The notes under the pieces were generated by a model. That model searched no databases and had not been told where the DNA came from. It worked only from the letters and a program-made list of their open reading frames with translations. From Bacteroidales bacterium H5 (lineage in GTDB: Bacteria; Bacteroidota; Bacteroidia; Bacteroidales; Muribaculaceae): DNA of 44,503 bases. This document shows positions 17,954-25,499 of the stretch, piece after piece. The DNA lies in contig DAAQ01000025.1 of NCBI GenBank assembly GCA_001701225.1, positions 1 to 44,503 of the forward strand, read 5' to 3'. The position numbers were made by a program, and so were the translations under genes. How positions within the stretch are numbered: the stretch's first letter is position 1; each line of letters opens with the position of its first letter.

Positions 17954-18583
17954 ATGTCTGATAACAGCACTAATGATTCCAATGACGATGTGTTGGGCCT
18001 AATTTGGATTACCGCGTTAGCATACGGAGCCTACAAACTTTTCTCTTCTTCATCCTCAGATACAACCAGTAGGAAATCTTTATCCCCTTCGATGGTGAAA
18101 GCGGTTGTTGACGAAATTTTCAGGAATATTTCCGAGGAAGACGCCTACAGTTTGGTCATTTACTGCATAATGCCTGATTTTTTAGGGCTCAATCCTGTAA
18201 AAAAAGAAATATGTGACAAACTATTATATGACAGGATTCACCACATCAACCAAGCACTGCAGGCATATAAAAATAACTATTCAGGATATTACCCAACCTT
18301 CGGGGATGGCGATATATATGACTTAATGTCCTATATGAAAGAAGACTGCCTTAACGCAATAAAGGGCCTAACAATATTCGAAGATATTAAAGGCTCATTT
18401 ATCGGTAAATTCTCGGGAGGAGGATTAATTAAAAGTGTTATTTCGGCACGAAAAGGATTCAACATATTGCAAGCTATGAATAAAGGGCTTGTAGAGTTCT
18501 TTACATATTATTTTGTGTATGGCGCCGACAAAAAACGTTCAAAAGAGGCACTCCTTCGTGCCTATGTCGGCCAATTCATATGA
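17954..18583 (+). CDS. Hypothetical protein, A+T-rich orphan gene
   Basis: A 209-residue protein that I do not recognise. Residues about 13-30 (DVLGLIWITALAYGAYKLF) form one probable membrane segment or hydrophobic anchor close to the N-terminus, followed by a serine-rich stretch (SSSSSDTTS). The rest looks helical and soluble, with ISEEDAYSLVIYCIMPDFLG and a glycine-rich turn near KFSGGGLIK. Its base composition is clearly richer in A+T than all neighbours, and it sits alone between the receptor-phosphatase operon and a convergent GH28-like gene, flanked by repeats. This suggests recent acquisition. It has a promoter at 17857-17864. No function is assigned; a role in defence or conflict is possible but unsupported. 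Confidence 0.7.
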   Translation: MSDNSTNDSNDDVLGLIWITALAYGAYKLFSSSSSDTTSRKSLSPSMVKAVVDEIFRNISEEDAYSLVIYCIMPDFLGLNPVKKEICDKLLYDRIHHINQALQAYKNNYSGYYPTFGDGDIYDLMSYMKEDCLNAIKGLTIFEDIKGSFIGKFSGGGLIKSVISARKGFNILQAMNKGLVEFFTYYFVYGADKKRSKEALLRAYVGQFI

Positions 18584-18741
18584 TTTTTTCCAATCAACCG
18601 TGATTCACAAAGGTTGGGAAATATAGCTCCATCATACGTACCCATATACATTCCGAATATGCAACAACGTGTACAAATATGGGAGCCTCCAAGCTAAATC
18701 AACGCATCCCCATACCGACATATACCCATGAGTCGGACGTA

Positions 18742-18783
18742 AAAGCACCCCCGGGTACGTCGGAATCGGCGTGCCCGGGGGTG
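18742..18783 (-). terminator. Terminator of the GH28-like gene
   Basis: CACCCCCGGGTACG (18746-18759) pairs with CGTGCCCGGGGGTG (18770-18783) with one G-T pair, and on the minus strand the stem is followed by CTTTT. It lies 17 bases past the stop codon. The remaining gap 18584-18741 shows no gene. Confidence 0.85.
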
Positions 18784-18799
18784 GGATGGGGTCGGTTGA

Positions 18800-20128
18800 T
18801 TATTTCTTCTCGGGGAGGGTTACGGTGACGTTCTCGACCACGACGTTCTCGATATTTGAGGTGTCAAATGTGGGGTCGGGAGCGGTGGCCCATACATCGC
18901 GGAAGGTGAAGTTCCTGAGCGTATAGTCGGCGGTCTTGCGGTCTTTATAGAACTCGCGGGTGCAGACGAGCTTGCCGTTGACAAATGTCACGTTGTCGAC
19001 GCCGGAGGGGGGCATGGGGTCACGGGCTACCTTGTCGAAGAACTGTGTCCAGGTCTGTACCTCGATACCGTTGCGCACTGTGCCGGTGGCGCCGTCGATA
19101 TATACGTTGCGGTATTGCTGGGGAGTGTCGGGACGCATCTTGAAGAGCAGCACGTGATATGTGCCGTTGAACTTGCAGTCTTTCATTATGACGTTAGAGC
19201 AATTCCACGCCTCGCTGCCGAATGTGACACCGGCGTTAGACTTGCCGAACGAGCAGCGGTCGATGATGACGTTGCTCACGGGGCCGTTGCCCGGGATAGT
19301 GTCTACATAGGTGCCTTTGCCACCCTTGAGGCATACGGCATCGTCGTTGACATTCATGTAGCACTGGCTCACCAGCACGTCGTTGCACACGTCAAGGTCG
19401 AGGGCATCGGTCGAGGGGCCCTTGGGATAGCCGTCGGTCGGAGCCAGAATGGTGACACCGAGATACTTGATGCGGCTGCAGTTGTAGAGGTGGTTGGTCC
19501 AGAAGCCCGAGTTGACCATCTTGATGCCATGCACGGTGACATCCTTGGAGTTGGATACATAGAGCATACGGGGACGCAGGGCCTCGAGGTTGGTGCACTT
19601 GCGGTTGACCTTGCGGCGCAGCCAGAACTCGTCATAGAACTTGTGGCCGTTGCCGTCAATCATACCCTCGCCGGTGATGGTGAATCCGTCGACACCCTCG
19701 GCATTGACAAGGGCTGCGAAATAGTCGATGGTCTGACCCTCAAGACGGGTCTTGATGATCTTGTAGTGGGTGATGGCGTCGCTGCCCTTGAGCTTGCCCC
19801 CCTTGGCGATGTGCAGGTGGGTGCCGGGCTTGAAGAAGAGCGAGCCGCTCAGGAATGTGCCTTCGGGGATGACGATGACGCCTCCGCCGTTTGCAGCAGC
19901 CTTGTCGATGACACCCTGCAGGGCCTCGGTCTGTATGACGGTGCTGTCGCCGGCCTGTACGCCGTGTTCGGTCACCACATACTGCTTGCCGAGCTTTGAG
20001 AGCGCGGGGGCCTTGGTGTCGTTGAACCAGTCTGAGACAGCGGTCCCGTCGGGCCAGGTCGTGAACTTGGCCTGTGCCAGCAGCCCTGTAACGAGGGCGA
20101 GGGCTAACGTGATGTTTCTGAGTTTCAT
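18800..20128 (-). CDS. GH28-like right-handed beta-helix protein, exported
   Basis: A 442-residue exported protein with the polygalacturonase (GH28) fold. The frame is open to 20209, but the start at 20128 is chosen because it begins a signal peptide (MKLRNITLALALVTGLLAQA). The beta-helix core shows the GH28 catalytic aspartates: STDALDLD and VNDDAVCLKGG. The next block, normally GHG followed by a SIGS-like stretch, reads NAGVTFGSE here, so the usual histidine is missing, and the RIK block is LFKM. It may therefore act on a substituted or unusual uronic-acid polymer, or be inactive. It follows sufE by 46 bases without a recognisable promoter, so it may be read with it, and ends at a strong terminator. 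Confidence 0.8.
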   Translation of the reverse strand: MKLRNITLALALVTGLLAQAKFTTWPDGTAVSDWFNDTKAPALSKLGKQYVVTEHGVQAGDSTVIQTEALQGVIDKAAANGGGVIVIPEGTFLSGSLFFKPGTHLHIAKGGKLKGSDAITHYKIIKTRLEGQTIDYFAALVNAEGVDGFTITGEGMIDGNGHKFYDEFWLRRKVNRKCTNLEALRPRMLYVSNSKDVTVHGIKMVNSGFWTNHLYNCSRIKYLGVTILAPTDGYPKGPSTDALDLDVCNDVLVSQCYMNVNDDAVCLKGGKGTYVDTIPGNGPVSNVIIDRCSFGKSNAGVTFGSEAWNCSNVIMKDCKFNGTYHVLLFKMRPDTPQQYRNVYIDGATGTVRNGIEVQTWTQFFDKVARDPMPPSGVDNVTFVNGKLVCTREFYKDRKTADYTLRNFTFRDVWATAPDPTFDTSNIENVVVENVTVTLPEKK

Positions 20129-20174
20129 GGTTTTCTGTATATTGTTGATTTTAAGATTGTCTGCTGACGGAGTG

Positions 20175-20606
20175 TCAGAGGCCCTCCTTGGCCTTGAAGG
20201 CCATGGCATAGAGGCGCATCTGCTTTATCATGGCCAGGAGGCCGTTTGAGCGCGTTGGCGACAGGTTCTCGCCGAGGCCGATGTCATTGATGAAATGCAA
20301 GTCGGCCGAAATAACCTCGTCGGGAGTGCGGTTGTCGAGCACCTTGACCAGCAGGGCGATGATGCCCTTGACAATCAGGGCGTCAGAATCGGCCTCAAAG
20401 TGTATGCGACCCTCGGGAGTGAGCTCGGCATTGACCCACACGCGGCTCTGGCATCCCTCGATGAGATTCGAGGGTGTGCGGTATTGCTCAGGGAGGGGGG
20501 GAAGCGTGTTACCCTCCTCAATTATCATAGTATAGCGGTCCATCCAGTCGTCGACCGAGGTGAACTCGTCTACAATCTCTTCCTGTACTTCTTCTATGCT
20601 TTTCAT
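20175..20606 (-). CDS. sufE: SufE-family sulfur acceptor
   Basis: A 143-residue SufE-like protein that takes persulfide sulfur from a cysteine desulfurase for Fe-S cluster assembly. The acceptor cysteine is C52 in the conserved IEGCQSRVWV, and the GIIALLVKVL helix and C-terminal GLLAMIKQMR helix match the family. Length is normal. The rest of the suf operon is not here. Its ATG overlaps the stop of the 669-residue membrane-protein gene (ATGA), so both are translated from one message, an association with no obvious functional reason. Confidence 0.9.
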   Translation of the reverse strand: MKSIEEVQEEIVDEFTSVDDWMDRYTMIIEEGNTLPPLPEQYRTPSNLIEGCQSRVWVNAELTPEGRIHFEADSDALIVKGIIALLVKVLDNRTPDEVISADLHFINDIGLGENLSPTRSNGLLAMIKQMRLYAMAFKAKEGL

Positions 20607-22612
20607 TTCTGTGGACGGGGTGATGTGTTCTGATTCTCGCTGGGACGCACCTTGGCCATGCTCTCGACCAGTTTTTTCAGGTCTATGTCACCCTTCTTGG
20701 CAGCCTCGCTGAGACGGCGCGAGTTGCCGCGGGCGTTGGGCGAGCCGATGGCGGTCCAAGCCATATCTACAATCTGTGTGGCCTGTGCGTTGGTACAGCG
20801 TCCGCGCACGGCAAAATAGTCGTTCTGAGCCAGGGCATTCAGGTCGCCGTCGGTCATTGCCTTGGCAAGCGCCTGCCCCATAGGACTGGTGAGGCGGGTG
20901 AGATTCCAGACGGCATTGCCGTTGAGATACTCGATATCGGCCTTCTCCTCGGGAGTAGCCACAGGCACCGGGGCCTGCTGCTGTGAAGCCACATCGGCGG
21001 CAGCTATGCTGTCGGCCTGGGCCGCGCTGTCCACCGGACTGTCGCCCGACTCCGGCCAGAATATCGCGGCAAGCACCACGGCTATGACAGCCACGGCACC
21101 ACCGACTATCCACCTCATACCTTTACGGCCTATGCTACGGCCCCCGGCAGGGGTATCGTCGTCATCATAGTCATCTCCCGCATCATCGGCCACGTCGCTG
21201 TCGGCGGTCGGGAGGGTAGTGTCTATGCGGGGCTTCTCCTCGACGCTCTCGTCAGAGATGTTGTCGAACTGCGGCGAGCGGGGACGTGTCTCGCTGTCAG
21301 AGGCGGTGACATCGCGCCCTGTCTCGAAATTGGGTGCCACGGGAGGATTGGTGAGACGCACGTCGACATTATAGACCTCGGTATTGTCGGAGGTCACCTG
21401 ACGGTGGGCGCGGAACCCGTGGAAATTGCCCGAGTGGAGACGGTTGTACTCTGAGGTGTTCTTCTCTATGGTGATGTCCTGACTGAACACCCTGCCGTCG
21501 CCGAAATCGAGGCGCAGCGTCACGGTCTGCTCGACCGGGCTGAGCTCGAGGGTCAGCTCGTCGGTGGTAAGTATCTCGGCCGAAGGAATCTTGAGCTTAA
21601 GCGTATGATAGTTGTTCGACTCCACACGTATGTCGACATCCTCGCCTTCGGGCAAGTCGCGCGGCGTAAAGTCGATGTACGGAGTCATCGTATTGATGAG
21701 ATGGCCATTCAGCGTGATGGTGTAGCCGCGGAGGTCTCCTCCCTTGCTTGACACGACCTTGACCCTGACATGGCGCACAAACCTGATGCCGGTCTGTGCC
21801 GCCGTGCGCACATGCAGCACGGGGCCGTCTATCTTGGTGTAGGCCGAGGGCTGCCCAACCGTCACTGTCTCGGTGTGCGAGTCATAGCCCTCCTTCTCGT
21901 AGGTCAGCTCGAGCTTGTCGCCGTCATATACAAGTGATTTCGAGGCCCTGACACCTTCGGGGCACTCGACAGTGTACTGCTTGCGGATGGGCACCGTGAT
22001 GCGCGGCATCTTGACACCCGGGCGCAGCGACGTAGTGGCCGAGACCACCAGCACGCAGCGGAAACGGGCATACTCGGGCTGCGATGGGAACGCGAAAATC
22101 TGCTCGAGCTCTGAGGTCGAGATATATGTGCGGTATCCGGCCTCGGCATTCTCCTGACCTTCGCCGTCAGGAAGAGATGATGGGACCTCATAGGTCCACG
22201 ATTTCAGCTTGACGGGAAGCCGTGGCACCTGAGCCTCTATGAGGGCTACATCCACCGCCTCCTCGCGCAGGTCATTTTCGTCGACAAGGGCCTTCTTGAG
22301 ATTGGTCAGCGCGGCCAGGGCCTGGCGCCCGGTGAGCGAGCATCCGTTGTCGATGAGCATCGACACCATCATCCAGCGCGAGGCGTCTGCCGGGTCGCGG
22401 GTGATGAGCGACATATAATGGCCCTGTGCCGAGCTCTGGAGCACATAGCACTCCGTGGCGTTGAGAAAACGCTTCACGGCGGCTCCCGGCTCGACCATAG
22501 CGGTCTCCCATCCGGCATCTGACGTGTCGTCTGCCGGATAGCTGTATATGGTGCGTGTGGCGCCCTGGACAGGGCCCCGCAGCGCTATATGGATATATGA
22601 ATATTCTGCCAT
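20603..22612 (-). CDS. Hypothetical single-span membrane protein, PEGA-like domains
   Basis: A 669-residue protein of unknown function. Residues 1-200 form a globular domain (starting MAEYSYIHIALRGPVQG) with no signal peptide, so it should be cytoplasmic. Residues about 210-420 look like beta-sandwich domains; the part around GYTITLNGHLINTMTPYIDF resembles PEGA repeats. An acidic, disordered linker (about 430-490, with DDYDDDD) leads to one transmembrane helix at 501-519 (WIVGGAVAVIAVVLAAIFW). The C-terminal 150 residues end in a small helical domain with YLNGNAVWNLTRL. The layout (globular sensor-like half, one span, other-side domain) suits a scaffold or signalling protein. It has its own promoter and is coupled to sufE by ATGA. 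I cannot name a family. Confidence 0.75.
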   Translation of the reverse strand: MAEYSYIHIALRGPVQGATRTIYSYPADDTSDAGWETAMVEPGAAVKRFLNATECYVLQSSAQGHYMSLITRDPADASRWMMVSMLIDNGCSLTGRQALAALTNLKKALVDENDLREEAVDVALIEAQVPRLPVKLKSWTYEVPSSLPDGEGQENAEAGYRTYISTSELEQIFAFPSQPEYARFRCVLVVSATTSLRPGVKMPRITVPIRKQYTVECPEGVRASKSLVYDGDKLELTYEKEGYDSHTETVTVGQPSAYTKIDGPVLHVRTAAQTGIRFVRHVRVKVVSSKGGDLRGYTITLNGHLINTMTPYIDFTPRDLPEGEDVDIRVESNNYHTLKLKIPSAEILTTDELTLELSPVEQTVTLRLDFGDGRVFSQDITIEKNTSEYNRLHSGNFHGFRAHRQVTSDNTEVYNVDVRLTNPPVAPNFETGRDVTASDSETRPRSPQFDNISDESVEEKPRIDTTLPTADSDVADDAGDDYDDDDTPAGGRSIGRKGMRWIVGGAVAVIAVVLAAIFWPESGDSPVDSAAQADSIAAADVASQQQAPVPVATPEEKADIEYLNGNAVWNLTRLTSPMGQALAKAMTDGDLNALAQNDYFAVRGRCTNAQATQIVDMAWTAIGSPNARGNSRRLSEAAKKGDIDLKKLVESMAKVRPSENQNTSPRPQK

Positions 22613-22638
22613 TTAGGTTCGGGTGAGGATAATTTCTG

Positions 22639-22646
22639 CAAAGTTA
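22639..22646 (-). promoter_or_regulatory. Promoter -7 element of the membrane protein-sufE unit
   Basis: The minus strand reads TAACTTTG followed by CAG, 26 bases before the ATG at 22612. It lies 11 bases downstream of the DUF4491 stop codon, so this unit can be expressed separately from the helicase operon. Confidence 0.65.
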
Positions 22647-22657
22647 AGTAAAAAAAC

Positions 22658-22975
22658 TCACTTTCCGGCGTTTTTGCGCTTCGGATTGGCCGGAAACCAG
22701 CCGCGGGCCACACGGCGCTCCTGCTCGGCTATCTCGCCGACGCTCCAGAACGAGCTGAACGCAAACACACCGAGCAGCGATGACCAGAAGATGTCGCTGA
22801 CACTCAGGGCGCCCGCGACACCGATGATGCCGAGCACGACGAACCACCACCGGCAACGGGCGCCGAAATGATATTCGCACTTGATGACAACAGGATGGAA
22901 CAGGCCGATGATGAGGAAGGTGCAAAGCCCTATGGTGAGTCCGAGAAGATTATGTGAGATGAGGAACTGAGTCAT
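22658..22975 (-). CDS. DUF4491 family small membrane protein
   Basis: A 105-residue integral membrane protein of the DUF4491 family, frequent in Bacteroidales. The start at 22975 (MTQFLISHNLLGLTIG) is preferred to the longer frame because the family begins at this point. Three hydrophobic segments are visible: LGLTIGLCTFLIIGLF, WWFVVLGIIGVAGAL and IFWSSLLGVFAFSSFW. The basic tail RGWFPANPKRK is typical. Function is unknown. It lies 20 bases after the small exported protein at 22996-23457 and is the last gene of the helicase operon. Confidence 0.85.
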   Translation of the reverse strand: MTQFLISHNLLGLTIGLCTFLIIGLFHPVVIKCEYHFGARCRWWFVVLGIIGVAGALSVSDIFWSSLLGVFAFSSFWSVGEIAEQERRVARGWFPANPKRKNAGK

Positions 22976-22995
22976 TTGCTTTATATTGAGACGTA

Positions 22996-23457
22996 TTATT
23001 CTGTTACACAATATACCACCGCGGCCTCGACATCGTATGGCGTCACGCCCGAGACACGCGGGCGCGGTCCGCGGTGATAGAAGAAACTGCGGTTGGTGTC
23101 CCAGGTGGGTATCGAGAGCATCCTTGTCTCACCGGGAGCGACGAAGACGCGGACACATACGGTACGTTCGTGCAGCACACGCCCGGCCATATCCTTATAC
23201 CTCAGCCTGATACCGACCACCGTGACCGCGGCATCGAGGCTGCTTGTGGCAAAGATTGTCTCACGCGAAGCACGCAGGGGCTTGTCGTAGCCCGAGAGGA
23301 TGACAGAGTCGCACACCGCACCTCGCAAGGTGTCGGGTGGTGCCGCATGGCGCGCTTCCTGCACGGCCCGCGACACATGGAGTCCCCGCGACATGGTATC
23401 ATCGGCAGACGCACATACACAGACGGCGCACATCACTGCGACAAAGCCCCACCTCAT
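22996..23457 (-). CDS. Small exported hypothetical protein
   Basis: A 153-residue protein with an N-terminal signal sequence (MRWGFVAVMCAVCVCASA). The open frame extends upstream, but the start at 23457 puts the signal at the N-terminus and overlaps the previous stop as TGATG, the usual coupling geometry. The mature part looks like a small beta-sandwich (TVVGIRLRYKDMAGRVLHE, later PGETRMLSIPTWD), reminiscent of FxLYD-type domains, though this is a fold impression only. I do not recognise a family. It probably acts in the periplasm with its operon neighbours. Confidence 0.65.
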   Translation of the reverse strand: MRWGFVAVMCAVCVCASADDTMSRGLHVSRAVQEARHAAPPDTLRGAVCDSVILSGYDKPLRASRETIFATSSLDAAVTVVGIRLRYKDMAGRVLHERTVCVRVFVAPGETRMLSIPTWDTNRSFFYHRGPRPRVSGVTPYDVEAAVVYCVTE

Positions 23458-24044
23458 CACAGATACCTCGGATTGAGCGGCCTCGACGGCGGCGGATAGA
23501 CACGGCGGAACCCCTCGGCACTCCCCTTGGGACGTTCGAGCGGAGTGACGAGCGAGCGGTACATATATGGCAGCAGCAGACGCCACCAGTTAACCCTGAA
23601 CATACGCCCGTATGGCCTGACACTGAGGAAAATCCCCTCGTCGTCAAGCCGGGCCGAGTATCTGTCGGGGCGCGTGAGCAGCGTGCCCTCGTCTGTAAAC
23701 GATGTATAGATGCGGGCGTCAAACTCGCCCCTCGCGGCGCCGGGCGTAAGGTAGCCCATCACAGTGCCGGGACGCAGTGCGGAGTCAGTCCCCCTCACCA
23801 CGGCCATGACATAAAGGTCGGGTGAGGACGAGATGCGCTCGACCGCCATCAGAGACCCCTCTCCGGCTACCTCCCAAAGCCCCTCGACATCATGCAGGGG
23901 GGCCGCCGACATACGGGCGCGCACCGAGTCCTCGCGGAATCCCGGCAGCACCGTGCCGTCGCGGCTCACCGTATCGAGCACACCCTTGGCATCGAGGCCA
24001 AAGGCACACAAGGCAAGCAGTATGGCAGTAAGGAGAGAACGCAT
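23457..24044 (-). CDS. Exported hypothetical protein
   Basis: A 195-residue protein with a signal peptide (MRSLLTAILLALCAFGLDA); the start at 24044 is chosen for that reason over the longer open frame. The mature part has GLWEVAGEGSLMAVER and repeated beta-strand-like segments, suggestive of a lipocalin-like or small beta-barrel domain, and ends with an arginine- and proline-rich tail (RVYPPPSRPLNPRYL). The family is not recognised. Its stop overlaps the next start by one base (TGATG), and it lies 39 bases after the DUF3078 gene, so it belongs to the helicase operon. Confidence 0.65.
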   Translation of the reverse strand: MRSLLTAILLALCAFGLDAKGVLDTVSRDGTVLPGFREDSVRARMSAAPLHDVEGLWEVAGEGSLMAVERISSSPDLYVMAVVRGTDSALRPGTVMGYLTPGAARGEFDARIYTSFTDEGTLLTRPDRYSARLDDEGIFLSVRPYGRMFRVNWWRLLLPYMYRSLVTPLERPKGSAEGFRRVYPPPSRPLNPRYL

Positions 24045-24083
24045 ATTTTTTTGAGGGAATGGAGAGGCCGGGGACTGCGGCAA

Positions 24084-25499
24084 TCAGAGTGTCCCGAATT
24101 TATAGCTGAACCCGAAGGAGAGTATCTCCTTGAGCTGGAACTTGTGCCAGTCGCTGTCCTCCTCGGGACGCTTTGTGGTCGAGTCGTAGCGGGCATGCAC
24201 ATATATCTGGGTCGACAGGAAGCGGTTGATGGCAAACTGCAGGGTATTCTCCCAGTCGCTCTGCAGATAGTCATAGTCGGTGAAGATGAAGAGCCTCGAG
24301 CGCAGCGATATGTTGTCGCAGATTTTCCATGACAGCTTCCCTTCGGCGCTCGAACCTATCTCGTTCACCACTTTGCGACCCTCCTTGATTCCAAACGATT
24401 TCTCATTCATCCGGCGGCGCGTGCAGGTCTTCATGTTCCACGACAGCGGTGATATGGACGCGTCAAACGTGAATGTCTTCTTGGGATTGGTGTATGCGTA
24501 TGTCATACCGACACCGACATTGAGCTCGCCGGGCGAGAGGAAGGCTGCCTTCAGGTCGTTGGTGTTGGACTTGTAGTTGTTCAGGAACTGAGTCTTGAAC
24601 ATGGCCGACACCGAGTAGTACCACCGTCTGGCCGACTTGTAGCCAGCGGTCATGTTCCACTGGAAGATGTCTTCGGATATCGAGTAATCCCTCAGCTCGT
24701 CGTCGGGCGCGTTGTTCATGCCCAGCTTATACTGGAATGTGTTGTCGAATATCCACATCGGGTGGAAGGCCGGATTGAGCTTGACCTGATAGTAGAGGTT
24801 CAGCAGGGCGTTGAGGTTGTTGTTGCCGCCCTGATACCAGTTTGGCGAGACGTATGCCTGCGAAAACTGCAGGTCGGCATTGAACTTGCGCAGCCAGTGA
24901 CGCTTCTTGATCTCGGTCTCTATCCCGGGCTTGGGAGCCTCGAGGGCTATGACCTCCTTCAGCACTATCGAGGCGGTCTCGGGGTCGATGGTCGCGGTAT
25001 ATTTCTTAGGAGGCTCGGGGAGGAACTTCTCGTCATACATCACCCTATCGGGATAGTTGACCACATACCACTGGCGGGTACGTGTGAGCAGGTCAGAGCG
25101 AAGCACCTCCTCGTTTATCCAGTCGAACGCATAGGGGTCGGCGTACCCCGGGTCGACTGCATGCGGAGTGTCGAGCACAAGCGAGTCGGTGAAGACACGG
25201 ATATGGTCGAACACCACGGGCCTGAGCTGGAATGCCTGCAGCTGTGTGGCCGGAGGGAGTATCTCGGGGAGGTCGAGAGAATCGTCAGCCTCTACGATGT
25301 CATCGTCAAAGAACATCATCAGGCCCTCCTCATTCTCGCCGCTCATAACACTGTCGGCGGCAACAGTGTCGGCCGGAACATAGTTATAGATTATAGACCT
25401 TGGTGCAGGAGGGGGCAGCAGACGGGTTATCCGGGCTGCTCCCTGAGGGGCGGCGCACATCAGCGCCAATACGGTCATTGCGACGATAGAGTGTCTCAT
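24084..25499 (-). CDS. DUF3078-family outer-membrane barrel protein
   Basis: A 471-residue exported protein of the DUF3078 type. A signal peptide (MRHSIVAMTVLALMCAAPQGAA) is followed by a proline-rich and acidic N-terminal part (about 25-190) and a C-terminal region of amphipathic beta strands from about residue 205 (WLRKFNADLQFSQAYVSPNW, then NNNLNALLNLYYQVKLNP) ending FGFSYKFGTL, the signature of an outer-membrane barrel. Function is unknown in the family. Its ATG overlaps the stop of the RNA-helicase gene (ATGA), so it is the second gene of that operon. Confidence 0.82.
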   Translation of the reverse strand: MRHSIVAMTVLALMCAAPQGAARITRLLPPPAPRSIIYNYVPADTVAADSVMSGENEEGLMMFFDDDIVEADDSLDLPEILPPATQLQAFQLRPVVFDHIRVFTDSLVLDTPHAVDPGYADPYAFDWINEEVLRSDLLTRTRQWYVVNYPDRVMYDEKFLPEPPKKYTATIDPETASIVLKEVIALEAPKPGIETEIKKRHWLRKFNADLQFSQAYVSPNWYQGGNNNLNALLNLYYQVKLNPAFHPMWIFDNTFQYKLGMNNAPDDELRDYSISEDIFQWNMTAGYKSARRWYYSVSAMFKTQFLNNYKSNTNDLKAAFLSPGELNVGVGMTYAYTNPKKTFTFDASISPLSWNMKTCTRRRMNEKSFGIKEGRKVVNEIGSSAEGKLSWKICDNISLRSRLFIFTDYDYLQSDWENTLQFAINRFLSTQIYVHARYDSTTKRPEEDSDWHKFQLKEILSFGFSYKFGTL

